From Polaromonas sp047303325 (GTDB lineage: Bacteria; Pseudomonadota; Gammaproteobacteria; Burkholderiales; Burkholderiaceae_C), in assembly GCF_047303325.1 (NCBI RefSeq), contig NZ_JBKBEX010000017.1, positions 43,206 through 107,205 on the forward strand: DNA of 64,000 nucleotides, given 5' to 3'. Below, in pieces: positions 35,541-43,849 of this stretch (positions are counted from its first letter, which is position 1; each line of letters begins with the position of its first letter). The notes under the pieces were generated by a model, which did not search any database, was not told the origin of the DNA, and was given only the letters and a program-made list of their open reading frames with translations. A program made the translations under genes and the position numbers.

Positions 35541-37061
35541 ATGATTCATCTCGCGGACCAATTTGTGGCCATGCACAAACTGCTCGCGGAGTCGCGCGTA
35601 CGGGCCACCTGCAAGCGCTACCAGAGAGGCGTCTACCTGGTGTTGCTCGGGCTTGCGGGCCCGCTTGTGATCGCTGTCACGCCCGATAGCCAGCATATTT
35701 TCTGGTCGGCGATTCTGCTTGTGGTCGCCGCGGCCTCTTGCATTGAATCTGGTTTGGAAGAGTTTCCCTACGGGCCGGTGCTTGCCATCCTGCCTTTGCT
35801 GATCGCGGCAACTGTTGCGTGGTCAAGTGCGACCCCATGGCTGCTGGTTCTTATAGTGGTCGCGATGGCGAGTTACTGGAGGATTCGCGTAAAACACCGA
35901 AAAACGATGAGGCCATTGGGGATCGCCGCGCCAGAAGCACAACACGTCGCCAGGCAAGATGAACGCCGTGCAATGCAATTGCTCGCTGCGGCCAGCCACG
36001 ACCTGCGCCAGCCTGTGCAGGCGCTGGTGGCGCAGGTCAACCTGATGGGGGGCAACCCGGCCTACATCAATCCGCAGCGCTTCAAGGACGTTCAGACCAG
36101 CGTGAACACCCTTGCGGAGATGCTCAACGACCTGCTCGACGTCAATCGGATCAACCTGGGCCTTTATGAGGCAAGGCCGCAACCAGTCAATGTCCGGCTC
36201 CTGCTGCAGGAGGTCGAGCAGGTTTTCGCGGCCAATGCGAGCACCAAGGGACTTCGCCTGCTGGTTGAATGCACCGAAGACGTGTGGATCAAAAGCGATC
36301 TGAAGCTATTGCGCCGGATTGTTTTCAACCTGGTGGTGAACGCGATCAGATACACCGATGTCGGCGGCATCCAGCTAAGTTGCCTGGTTGTCGAGGGCCG
36401 GGCACTGCTTCAGGCAGAGGACACGGGGAAAGGCATGAACGTGGAAGACTTTCCAGGGAAAAGCACCACGTTCGAGCGGCGACCGACGGCCAGCCACCAA
36501 GGCCTTGGCTTGGGGCTTGCAATCGTCAGCACCATGGCGCTTCAGCTGGGGCATACGCTGCGCGTGGTGTCTGAACTTGGCGAAGGCACGCAAATCGAAG
36601 TCGACCTCGGCGAACGTATCTCCGCCCCTTCGGCGGCAGAGCAGGCGGGCAACGCGGCGCCCTCTGTACTCGCCGGCACACTCATTGCAATCGTGGAAGA
36701 TGACGCGGCCGTCCGCCAGTCATTGGCGAATACCCTGGAGAGCTGGGGATGCCGCACGGTTTCAGCCGATAGCGGGCAGGGGCTTCAGGCGCAATTGCGC
36801 CACCTCGGCGCGCCACCCGCGCTGGTGATCACGGACTTCAACTTGCGGGCCAAGGAAACGGGCCTGGATGTCATCCGCGCATTGCGCAAGACCAGCCACG
36901 GGGCCAGGATCCCCGCGATCCTCCTGACTGGCGACCTGGTTGCCGATGTGCAGGAAGGCGCGACGCTCGCCGACGTCCGCGTGTTATACAAGCCGGTACG
37001 GCCTTCGGATTTGCGCAAGATTGTCAACGAACTGGTCTTCGCGAACCAGCGACAAGCATAG
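35541..37061 (+). CDS. Hybrid sensor histidine kinase with C-terminal receiver
   Basis: A 506-residue protein from the ATG at 35541 (an in-frame TTG at 35526 is possible). Three to four membrane spans in the first about 110 residues (GVYLVLLGLAGPLVIAV, FWSAILLVVAAASCI, VLAILPLLIAATVAW, LLVLIVVAMASYW) are followed by the dimerisation helix AAASHDLRQPVQALVAQVNL with phosphoacceptor His, the ATPase with N-box LVVNAIRYTDVGG and G2 box GLGLGLAIVSTMA, and a receiver (LIAIVEDDAAVRQSL, acceptor D in VITDFNL, K in VLYKPVRP). The HDLRQP form is typical of betaproteobacterial kinases of this type. The signal is unknown. Confidence 0.9.
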   Translation: MIHLADQFVAMHKLLAESRVRATCKRYQRGVYLVLLGLAGPLVIAVTPDSQHIFWSAILLVVAAASCIESGLEEFPYGPVLAILPLLIAATVAWSSATPWLLVLIVVAMASYWRIRVKHRKTMRPLGIAAPEAQHVARQDERRAMQLLAAASHDLRQPVQALVAQVNLMGGNPAYINPQRFKDVQTSVNTLAEMLNDLLDVNRINLGLYEARPQPVNVRLLLQEVEQVFAANASTKGLRLLVECTEDVWIKSDLKLLRRIVFNLVVNAIRYTDVGGIQLSCLVVEGRALLQAEDTGKGMNVEDFPGKSTTFERRPTASHQGLGLGLAIVSTMALQLGHTLRVVSELGEGTQIEVDLGERISAPSAAEQAGNAAPSVLAGTLIAIVEDDAAVRQSLANTLESWGCRTVSADSGQGLQAQLRHLGAPPALVITDFNLRAKETGLDVIRALRKTSHGARIPAILLTGDLVADVQEGATLADVRVLYKPVRPSDLRKIVNELVFANQRQA

Positions 37062-37095
37062 ACACCACGTGAGCGAAACCATGAAATGGACAGTG

Positions 37096-38262
37096 TCAGT
37101 GCACCATCAAGCTCGAGTCGCTATCGTGCGTATAGCCCCAGAGCTGCGCACTCGATGGAAGGTGACCTGCCAGAATGTCCATGATGCGCTCGGCACCGGC
37201 ACGTTTACAGGCTACGGCGCTCACCCCGGCGATCCACGCCTTCTCAAGAATCGCGGGCGACTCTTGCGGAACCAGAAGGACCACGGGCAACGTCGACGCC
37301 GGCTCCCCCGATTCGCGGATCGCCCGGGCCAGCTCCAGCCCATCCATACCCGGCATGTTCAGGTCGGTCAGCACCGCATCGAAGGACTGGTGGCGCAGCA
37401 ACTCCAAAGCCTCTGCCGCATTACCGGCAAGATCAACAACGTGACCACCGGCGCTGAACTCGTCGGCCATCACCAGCCGGTTGATTCGGCGGTCATCGAC
37501 CAGCAACAGCCGCAAAGACTTTTTGCAGCCCGTGAAGCTGCGCACAGGAATCCGCAGCCTCAGCACCACCGCATCCCCCCTTCGCGCGTATTCGCCCAAG
37601 CTCAGCTCCGCGCCCATCGACAGCGCAAGCGCCCTGGCGCACTCCAGCTCGCGCTCCGCGCAAGCCGACAGCGAAAGTTCGCAGCCAATTTCAAAGCACA
37701 GGTCGCTCCTGCCTGGCTGGGGCGAATCCAGATAAACGTCGATGCCGACAGGATCGCTCCAGTCGGACTGCCTTGACCGGACAAGATGCATGAGAACCTG
37801 TTCAACAATCACCTCGCTACCCGGGAGCTGGATCAGCTGGGATTCACGCGAATCCCGCGCGAATCCGGCGGAAAGCTCAAGCTGAATGGCGGTTGACCTG
37901 GAAAGCCTCTCGAAGAGCGAACGCAGCGTGGAGGGCGGACGATTTGGGGGAAGGCTGCGCTCAGCGGTTTCATGGGTGCCTACAAGCAGCGCGTCCAGCG
38001 AATTCAGTAACCTGCCTGCTTCGCCTCGCAACGAGAGCAATTGCATATGCTCCTGTACGCCGCAGGTGGACTTCCGGGCCAGCAGTCGAACGGCCGAAGC
38101 CATGACCGAGGCGGTGCTGATGCGGCCGCCCAGTTCCCGAAGAAGGCGAGTGCATGCCTGTGCCAGTTCCGAAGCCGCATTGAGCTCCAACGCCGCGTTG
38201 GTATCGACTGGCAGCACGCGTGCGTACTCGGATGAAGCACCCATGATTCGTTCTTTTCGCAT
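37096..38262 (-). CDS. Degenerate histidine-kinase core with C-terminal receiver
   Basis: A 388-residue protein; the ATG at 38244 is an alternative start. Residues about 260-375 are a receiver domain (LRLLLVDDRRINRLVM, acceptor D in AVLTDLNMPGMDGLEL, conserved K in AVACKRAG). The first 240 residues keep the order of a dimerisation helix and ATPase (LLARKSTCGVQEHMQLL, EQVLMHLVRSRQSDWSDPVG, ELECARALALSMGAELSL as a remnant of the last ATP-lid region), but the phospho-His box and the glycine boxes are not recognisable. It may be a receiver with a protein-interaction platform that takes phosphate from the kinase at 35541. It is convergent with that gene. Confidence 0.8.
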   Translation of the reverse strand: MRKERIMGASSEYARVLPVDTNAALELNAASELAQACTRLLRELGGRISTASVMASAVRLLARKSTCGVQEHMQLLSLRGEAGRLLNSLDALLVGTHETAERSLPPNRPPSTLRSLFERLSRSTAIQLELSAGFARDSRESQLIQLPGSEVIVEQVLMHLVRSRQSDWSDPVGIDVYLDSPQPGRSDLCFEIGCELSLSACAERELECARALALSMGAELSLGEYARRGDAVVLRLRIPVRSFTGCKKSLRLLLVDDRRINRLVMADEFSAGGHVVDLAGNAAEALELLRHQSFDAVLTDLNMPGMDGLELARAIRESGEPASTLPVVLLVPQESPAILEKAWIAGVSAVACKRAGAERIMDILAGHLPSSAQLWGYTHDSDSSLMVH

Positions 38263-38397
38263 TGGTATTCTGGGTCGGCGAAGCCTGTCGCTTAAAAATG
38301 GACTGTCAAAAAGTCTTTCGCCAATCTCCCGTCAAATTTACGCCCCAAGGGCCGGCAGGTCCAATGCATGTTCTGGGCACATCTATACCCATCAGCT

Positions 38398-39387
38398 ATG
38401 AATCTGACCCAACGCCAACTCCGGATGTTTGTCGTGACGGCGACGCTCGGTAACGTTTCTCGCGCAAGCGAGGCGCTCCATCTCAGCCAGCCCGCACTGA
38501 CGCGGGCGCTGCAGGAGTTCGCGGGGCAGCTGGGGTTTGCACTGTTTCGCCGCGAAGGACGAGGCCTGGCGCTGTCGCGTGAAGGCGCGCGCTTCCTGCC
38601 GATTGCGCAGCGCCTGCTCCGCGAGATGGATCACGTGCTTGAGGATGTGCGCGACGAAACAAAAGGCGTACGCGGCGCCGTGACGATCGCCGTCGGCGCC
38701 GCCTTCGGAAGCACGGTGTTGCCCGGCGTGCTGCGCAAATTTGCTGAGGACTATCCGCTGGTTCGCGTGCGGTTGATCGAGGACGACAGCGGCCCCATCA
38801 TGGAGCACGTGACAAGGGGCGAAGCCGACCTTGGGATCGCCTCGCTGGTGGGCGACCCCGCGCCACTTTATTGCGAACGCATACTGCGTGCGCCTATCGG
38901 CCTGCTTCTGGATTCGCAGCAATTTACCGTCGCGCCCGACCAGACCGAACAGGCGCTGGCAACATTACCCATCTTGAAGGAAGCCTTGGGCACGAGCACG
39001 CTGCATGCGCTGCGGTCCAGCGGCTCCGCGGTGGTCAGCCGCATGGAAACCGGCATCGAGCTGTCAAGCCTGACACTGCAGATCGCGCTGGCGAAAGCTG
39101 GTGTCGGGGTAGCCGTGATGTCTGCCCTGGGGGCATCCAACCCGGCGGCTTCGGGCCTGCAGTTCACGGTACTCAAGCCGGCGGTGTTCCGCGAGATCTA
39201 CCTGGTGCACCAGCGGCAGGTCCCCCTCAGTCCCGCCGCCAGTGTTTTCAGGGACACCTTCTGGAGCCATTTGCCCGTGCTGCAGAGCACGCTAAAAATT
39301 CATCCCGCCGTGGCATTCTTCAACACCTCCAACGCCAACGCCAACGCCAACGCCAATTTCAACGCCGATGCCGGCCCCGGTGCGTGA
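38398..39387 (+). CDS. LysR-family transcriptional regulator
   Basis: A 329-residue regulator from the ATG at 38398, which begins MNLTQRQLRMFVVTATLGNVSRASEAL as split here: NLTQRQLRMFVVTATLGN, SRASEALHLSQPALTRALQEF being the HTH. The effector domain (KGVRGAVTIAVGAAFGSTVLP onward) is complete. The C-terminus is unusual: a tail made by a tandem hexanucleotide that encodes (Asn-Ala)4 and related residues. It overlaps nothing but ends 9 bases from a convergent gene. Confidence 0.92.
   Translation: MNLTQRQLRMFVVTATLGNVSRASEALHLSQPALTRALQEFAGQLGFALFRREGRGLALSREGARFLPIAQRLLREMDHVLEDVRDETKGVRGAVTIAVGAAFGSTVLPGVLRKFAEDYPLVRVRLIEDDSGPIMEHVTRGEADLGIASLVGDPAPLYCERILRAPIGLLLDSQQFTVAPDQTEQALATLPILKEALGTSTLHALRSSGSAVVSRMETGIELSSLTLQIALAKAGVGVAVMSALGASNPAASGLQFTVLKPAVFREIYLVHQRQVPLSPAASVFRDTFWSHLPVLQSTLKIHPAVAFFNTSNANANANANFNADAGPGA
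39328..39366 (+). repeat. Hexanucleotide tandem repeat (AACGCC) in the LysR gene
   Basis: Four perfect AACGCC units lie at 39331-39354, followed by AATTTC and one more AACGCC. They encode alternating Asn-Ala near the LysR C-terminus. The unit length is a multiple of three, so slippage would change tail length without a frameshift. Confidence 0.9.
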
Positions 39388-39395
39388 ATTTCTCG

Positions 39396-40091
39396 TCACC
39401 CGCAGACACACTCGCAAACAACCTGCACGTCCCATTCCCGCAAGGCTGGCGCGGTCCCGCCAGAAGAAAGCACATCGGCCTTGCGCCCTTCGCTCACGCG
39501 CAACCGCAGCATCAAGCTGTCGAGTTCTTCTTTGCCGTCTCGATGGCAGGCACTGCCCGCTTCAATCGAGACATCGGCCCCTGGACCGGCTTGACGCAAA
39601 AGAGGCAACAAGGCCATTCCAAGCGGCTGCACCTGCAGCTCCCGCACTGCTGTGGCTGCGGATTCAGGCACAAGAAGATTCCATGCCTTGCCACCACCCG
39701 CGGCCCCACCCTTGGGCTGTAGCGCCATCAGCGCCAGCAGCCACTCCCGCAAGCCCGCCAGCGAGATCCAGCCGCCGGAATGGCAAAGCTGGGCCAGCAG
39801 CTTCAGATGGTCGCTCACCAGGTAGAGCTGATGGTCTTCGACCAGGGGTGCCGGTGCGCTGATGATGCATCGGTTCAATGCGTTGAGGCAGCTGTGCGGG
39901 TCCCATAGGCAAGACAGGTCAAGGGAATCCGGGCCGTAAGGTTCCGCGACCTTTGCCCCGGCAGCCGGCAGAACCTCCGTTGCCTGCGGCCGGGCTTGCC
40001 GATCGCGGCTCAACCAGCCGGCCCGGCCGCCCACAGCCAAACCCAGCAGGAACGCGGCACTGGCGAGGGCCGTGGCGGTGAAAGGAGTCAT
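39396..40091 (-). CDS. Membrane-anchored, degenerate LytS-like histidine kinase
   Basis: A 231-residue protein with one N-terminal membrane span (TALASAAFLLGLAVG). The segment WDPHSCLNALNRCI (near residue 64) matches the NPHFLFNxLN phosphoacceptor motif of the LytS/YehU kinases with the His and the Asn pair kept. The stretch DHLKLLAQLCHSGGWISLAGLREWLLAL (partly quoted) matches the following helix. The ATPase part (ELQVQPLGMALLPLLRQAG) keeps the start of the LQPLVENA motif but has no N or G boxes. It is in one operon with a LytTR regulator that starts upstream, 15 bases apart, which supports the relationship. Kinase activity is doubtful. Confidence 0.65.
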   Translation of the reverse strand: MTPFTATALASAAFLLGLAVGGRAGWLSRDRQARPQATEVLPAAGAKVAEPYGPDSLDLSCLWDPHSCLNALNRCIISAPAPLVEDHQLYLVSDHLKLLAQLCHSGGWISLAGLREWLLALMALQPKGGAAGGGKAWNLLVPESAATAVRELQVQPLGMALLPLLRQAGPGADVSIEAGSACHRDGKEELDSLMLRLRVSEGRKADVLSSGGTAPALREWDVQVVCECVCG

Positions 40092-40106
40092 ACAGGCGTC
40101 ACTTCT

Positions 40107-40862
40107 TCAACCCACCTTGAACTGCTGCTCGAAAGGTTTGCTGACGACCAGGGTTTCAGGCCGGTCCTTGAGATGAACCCTGAAGCGCCCCATTTCATCG
40201 CGGCGCATGAAATCGACGCGCTTTATATTGACAATGGTGCTCCGATGCACTCGCTTGAACAACGCCTCGTCCAGGTTTGCCGCAACATCGCCGATGCCGT
40301 GCCGCACCAAAACCTGGCCCACGGCCAGAACGGCAATCGTGTACTTGCGCTCGGCCTGGAGATACAAAATTTCATTGGGATCCAAAGGCACGACATCGCG
40401 CCCGCGCACGCCTGTCAGCCAGCGGGGCGAGTTGGCGGCCACGGCAGGTGTGGGAGAAGCCCTCGCCGCCGCAACCCGCCGGGCGTAAATCATGTCATCG
40501 GCTCTTTGAAGGGCTTGCCCGAATCGAGTGGGCCTGACAGGCTTGACAACATAGTCGACGACTTCGTTGTCAAAAGCGAAAAGCGCCTGGGACGGATCTG
40601 CTGTGACCAGGATGACCACGGGCGGTACGGAGGCCTTGCGCACAATGTCAAGCGGGCTCATCCCCGGCAACTGGGCGCCCGGCATATGGAGGTCGAGCAA
40701 AAGAAGGTCGGGCCTGACACTGTCCAGGACGCCCTCCAGCTCAGCTCGGGAGTGCACGATCGCGTCAACATGCCAGCACGCGGAGAACTGTGCCACAAGG
40801 CCGGCGAGCGCCTGGGCCTGCTGAGGATCGTCTTCGGCGATAACAATGCGTTTAAGTTCCAT
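40107..40862 (-). CDS. LytTR-type response regulator
   Basis: A 251-residue regulator from the ATG at 40862, preceded by AGGAGA. The receiver has D11-D12 and acceptor D57 (LLLLDLHMP), T in VILVTADP and K in YVVKPVRP. The LytTR DNA-binding domain occupies the C-terminal 100 residues (GRDVVPLDPNEILYLQAERKY, FKRVHRSTIVNIKRVDFM). It binds DNA through a beta-type LytTR fold. Its gene precedes the degenerate LytS-like gene. Confidence 0.93.
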   Translation of the reverse strand: MELKRIVIAEDDPQQAQALAGLVAQFSACWHVDAIVHSRAELEGVLDSVRPDLLLLDLHMPGAQLPGMSPLDIVRKASVPPVVILVTADPSQALFAFDNEVVDYVVKPVRPTRFGQALQRADDMIYARRVAAARASPTPAVAANSPRWLTGVRGRDVVPLDPNEILYLQAERKYTIAVLAVGQVLVRHGIGDVAANLDEALFKRVHRSTIVNIKRVDFMRRDEMGRFRVHLKDRPETLVVSKPFEQQFKVG

Positions 40863-40964
40863 CCCTGAAGTCTCCTTTTTGAATGAGCGCCTGTTGAATT
40901 CGCCACGGCCGACCAGCAACACTCCGAGCACGGCGGCGATCCTTCTTTTGTGTTCCTGCCACCT

Positions 40965-41444
40965 TCAATACCTGATGCGGCCGGCCCGGCGCGCCCACTC
41001 TTCGTAAACCGCCCAGGCTTCGGGATGAAGTTGCGGCATCTCCTGGGCGGGTATGGAACGCTCATGGAGCGGTCTGGCAAGCTGGCGGTCTATTTCGGCA
41101 TTGTCGAAGCCGATGGTCTCGGCATCCTCGGGTTTGCAGCAGTAATAGATCTTGCTGATGCGGGCCCAATACATGGCGGCCATGCACATCGGGCAAGGCA
41201 CGGAGATGTTGTAAACCTCGCAGCCCGACAGGTCATGGCTGCCCAGCTGCTTCGCGGCGGCGCGTATGGCCATGATTTCACCATGGGCGGTCGGGTCCGT
41301 GCTGGAAACAACCCGGTTGCAGCTCTCGCCGACGATCACGTCGTCCTTCACGATGACGCATCCGAACGGCCCACCGTGGCCGGCGGCGCTGCCGCTGCGC
41401 GCGAGTTCGATCGCGCGGCGCATATAGTCATCGTGACGGGTCAT
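40965..41444 (-). CDS. Nucleoside/guanine deaminase (CDA fold)
   Basis: A 159-residue zinc deaminase. H54 and E56 (TAHGEIMAI) and C84/C87 (VPCPMCMAA) form the zinc site and proton shuttle. The C-terminal half (RISKIYYCCKPEDAETIGFDNAEID, in part) and the terminal aromatic residues resemble guanine deaminase of the Bacillus type rather than TadA. It would convert guanine to xanthine. It lies 21 bases after the NMT1-type receptor gene and probably shares its transcript, hinting that the receptor binds a purine- or pyrimidine-like compound. Confidence 0.88.
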   Translation of the reverse strand: MTRHDDYMRRAIELARSGSAAGHGGPFGCVIVKDDVIVGESCNRVVSSTDPTAHGEIMAIRAAAKQLGSHDLSGCEVYNISVPCPMCMAAMYWARISKIYYCCKPEDAETIGFDNAEIDRQLARPLHERSIPAQEMPQLHPEAWAVYEEWARRAGRIRY

Positions 41445-41465
41445 GGCGGCCGGTCCTCGCGGTAA

Positions 41466-42533
41466 TCAATGGTGCCAGGCTGGCGGCATGCGCTCGCTGA
41501 CGGGCGGCAGGAAGCGATCGGTGTAGACACTCGCCACGGGCAGGGGCGCCTTGTTATCGGTCGTCTGGAGCACGCTGTCGATCACCGCCGCCAGCCGCTT
41601 CGGGTCCGGGCTGGACAACCCGTTCTTGACGACATGGGGCGTGAGAATAAGCTGGCCGAGCAGCAATTCAAGCCGTCTGGCCTCGCCGTCCAGGTCGACC
41701 AATGAATCGCGCGTCTTGAGGCTGGCCAGCGCTTCCTTCGGGTTCTCGATCATGGCCTTGATCGAGCGATTCAGTGCACGAACAAAAGCACGGACCGTGT
41801 TCGGATTTTTCTGCGCGAATTCAGGCGAAACAATCAGCGCCTGGCCAAAACCGTCCACACCAAAATCCTTGTAGCGCATCACGACAAACTGCTGTTTGAG
41901 ACTGGTCAGCTGGTTGATGGAGCTGATGGTGAACCCGGTGATGACGTCGACTTCTCCGCGGGCCAGCATGATCTCGCGCAACTGCGAATCCACTGTCTTC
42001 AAGGTCAAGCGGGAAAGATCGATCTTGTTGGCGTGGGCCAGCACTGGCAGCATCTGCCGGGCGCCGTCGAATTGCGAAACACCGATGCGCTTGCCTTCGA
42101 TGTCCTTGGGTTTGGTGATGCCTTTGCCTTGCAGGCTGAACAAGGCCAGGGGCGAGTCGTCCTCCGCAACATAAACCGCAAGCACTGTCCGGCTGCGGTT
42201 TTCCGCGTTGTGACGCGTCAGGGTTCCGAGGTCCGCATAGCCGAACTGATAAGTTCCGCTGGCCACACGCTGGACGGCAGCGGCAGAGCCCGAACCGCGG
42301 TCAACCGTCACGTTCAAGCCCTCCTCCTTGAAGAATCCCTTTTCCACCCCGTAGATGTACATCGCCTGGCTCGCGATAAAGGTCCAGCCCAGTGCCATCT
42401 TGATGTCAGGCTTCTCAATGGCCTGTGCGCTCGCCGTCTGCGGGGTGACAACCATGATCACCATGGAAAGAAAACCGGCGGCAAGGATAGTTAGGGAGCG
42501 AAGCTTCAAGGTCGATGTAATTGCAATTGGCAT
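41466..42533 (-). CDS. NMT1/SsuA-type ABC transporter substrate-binding protein
   Basis: A 355-residue periplasmic receptor from the ATG at 42533, which gives a normal leader (LRSLTILAAGFLSMVIMVV to TASAQA). The frame extends to 42671 without support. The fold motifs IKMALGWTFIASQAMYIYGVEKGFF (in part), GLNVTVDRGSGSAAAVQRVASGTYQFGYAD (in part) and KRIGVSQFDGARQMLP are those of nitrate/sulfonate/taurine/HMP receptors. No permease or ATPase is next to it. It is divergent from the truncated LysR gene at 42665, the usual arrangement for a LysR and its target. Confidence 0.9.
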   Translation of the reverse strand: MPIAITSTLKLRSLTILAAGFLSMVIMVVTPQTASAQAIEKPDIKMALGWTFIASQAMYIYGVEKGFFKEEGLNVTVDRGSGSAAAVQRVASGTYQFGYADLGTLTRHNAENRSRTVLAVYVAEDDSPLALFSLQGKGITKPKDIEGKRIGVSQFDGARQMLPVLAHANKIDLSRLTLKTVDSQLREIMLARGEVDVITGFTISSINQLTSLKQQFVVMRYKDFGVDGFGQALIVSPEFAQKNPNTVRAFVRALNRSIKAMIENPKEALASLKTRDSLVDLDGEARRLELLLGQLILTPHVVKNGLSSPDPKRLAAVIDSVLQTTDNKAPLPVASVYTDRFLPPVSERMPPAWHH

Positions 42534-42664
42534 ATGGAGATATCTACAAACAAGCATCAATAACTGACGCCCCATATTGGACAGATGTATGAAAATGTAA
42601 GTACACGTTTTGGTGCCGTCAACACTAGAATTTTGAGCAATACGTTCTAATTTCTGCAACGCCA

Positions 42665-43072
42665 ATGCCACTGCGAATTTTCCGGCGCTCCATGCACTAC
42701 TTTGAAGTGGTTGCGCGCACCCAATCGATTCGCGCCGCCGCCGAAACCTTGCATATCGCGCCCTCGGCTGTGAGCCGGGCCATACAGCAACTTGAAGAAG
42801 AAATAGAGGTTCCCCTGTTCAACCGGACGTCACGGGGCCTGCAGCTGACTGTCGGGGGCGAGACCATACTAGCCTCCATGCAGCAGTGGAAGCGGGAGAC
42901 CCAGCAGCTGGCTGACAACGTCAGAAGCCTCAAAGGCACTCGCCTGGAGACCATCCGCATCGCGGCGGTCGAGGTCGCCACCTACGAGCTTGTGCCGCAA
43001 GCCATCGCCAGCGTGCGGGAGCGGGTGCCCGGGCTGAGCATTTCTCTTCTAGTCGGCGATTTTGGGTTATGA
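42665..43072 (+). pseudogene. LysR-family regulator truncated after 135 codons
   Basis: The N-terminal HTH (SIRAAAETLHIAPSAVSRAIQQLEEE) and linker are intact, and the start of the effector domain is present (TIRIAAVEVATYELVP, SISLLVG). The frame then reads DFGL and stops, while family members continue for about 160 more residues. The break occurs near 43058-43066, exactly where a different, lower-GC accessory region begins. No continuation was seen downstream in the window. The remaining HTH could still bind DNA without ligand control, so the NMT1 receptor operon may be misregulated. Confidence 0.85.
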
Positions 43073-43153
43073 GCGTTCTAACCCTCGTCGACGTTTTGCG
43101 ATTCGCGTTGGCCTAAAACGGCTTAAGTCGTTGATTTAAAAAACAATCGACTG

Positions 43154-43338
43154 TGCAGCCACATTTTTCCCTCGTCCCGCTTGGCCCCAATCGGCACCAC
43201 TTCGGCACACCCCATGCATAAAGGGGAAATGGTAGATGAGATTAACAGAGACCATTGGGTCACCGCAAATCAAGACAAGAGGGCACCACGACTTCCCCGC
43301 AAACGGCAAAGATAACCCCCAGCGAACTCCATCCCTAG
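43154..43338 (+). repeat. Diverged direct repeat, copy 1
   Basis: Lies in the gap after the truncated LysR gene. It resembles 43959-44132 at roughly two-thirds identity by eye; shared blocks are GCCACA/GCCACG at the start, TTTCCCTC, then AACAG-GAC--TTGGGTCAC-GCAA in the middle, then a C-rich end. The 43073-43570 gap has no other supported content except the operator of the HTH gene. Confidence 0.6.
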
Positions 43339-43542
43339 GCCGAGAAGCTGGTAACCGAAGCTACAAAAAATCGCAGAAACAGCGACGCACTTTGGGGCAG
43401 ATCAACTGGGCATCCCATCTCAACCGGAACGGCTACTTTTCGGCGCATGGGCTTGACTTCAGCAGTCGGCTAAAAGCACACTTAATGCGCACACGGGCCG
43501 CACGGTTACGCTTCCGGGGGCACCGTCAGTGTTAAATTAATC

Positions 43543-43564
43543 TAACAACCAGGGCCTGTTGTTA
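43543..43564 (+). promoter_or_regulatory. Palindrome before the small HTH gene
   Basis: TAACAAC (43543-43549) and GTTGTTA (43558-43564) form a perfect inverted repeat with an 8-base spacer that itself contains AGG-CCT. It ends 6 bases before the ATG at 43571. It could be an autoregulatory operator or an RNA hairpin covering the ribosome binding site. Confidence 0.6.
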
Positions 43565-43570
43565 AATGAA

Positions 43571-43849
43571 ATGAACACTCTTCAAACCATCGCTGAGAGC
43601 CTCCGCCAAGGTCGCAAGGGCAGGAGTGACGTGGAATTGGCTCGCAAGACAGGGCTTACCCGCCAAAGTGTGAGCCGTGCTTTGAGTGGAGAGCACAACT
43701 TCAACGTGAATTCACTTTTGGCGATTGCTGAAGCCAACGAGCAGGTCGTGGTGTTGATACCCCGTGAAGCTGCCCGCGTTCTGATGGGTATCAATGAGAC
43801 TGAGACTCTCCGCATCGCCACCATGACGTCGGGTCTCTTGTCTCTGTAA
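43571..43849 (+). CDS. Small helix-turn-helix regulator
   Basis: A 92-residue protein from the ATG at 43571; an in-frame TTG at 43559 overlaps the palindrome. The HTH is visible as DVELARKTGLTRQSVSRALSGEHNFNVNSLLAIAEAN (partly quoted: LARKTGLTRQSVSRALSGE), which is an XRE/Cro-like or prophage-type helix-turn-helix with the conserved SLLAIAEA helix after it. The rest is short. It lies between the two repeats and may control the recombinase gene downstream. Confidence 0.75.
   Translation: MNTLQTIAESLRQGRKGRSDVELARKTGLTRQSVSRALSGEHNFNVNSLLAIAEANEQVVVLIPREAARVLMGINETETLRIATMTSGLLSL

Noticed and set aside
43000..43150. tRNA gene as integration target of the recombinase element
   Set aside because: No T-loop (GGTTCGAATCC-like) or cloverleaf pattern is visible at the junction; the target is the LysR coding sequence.
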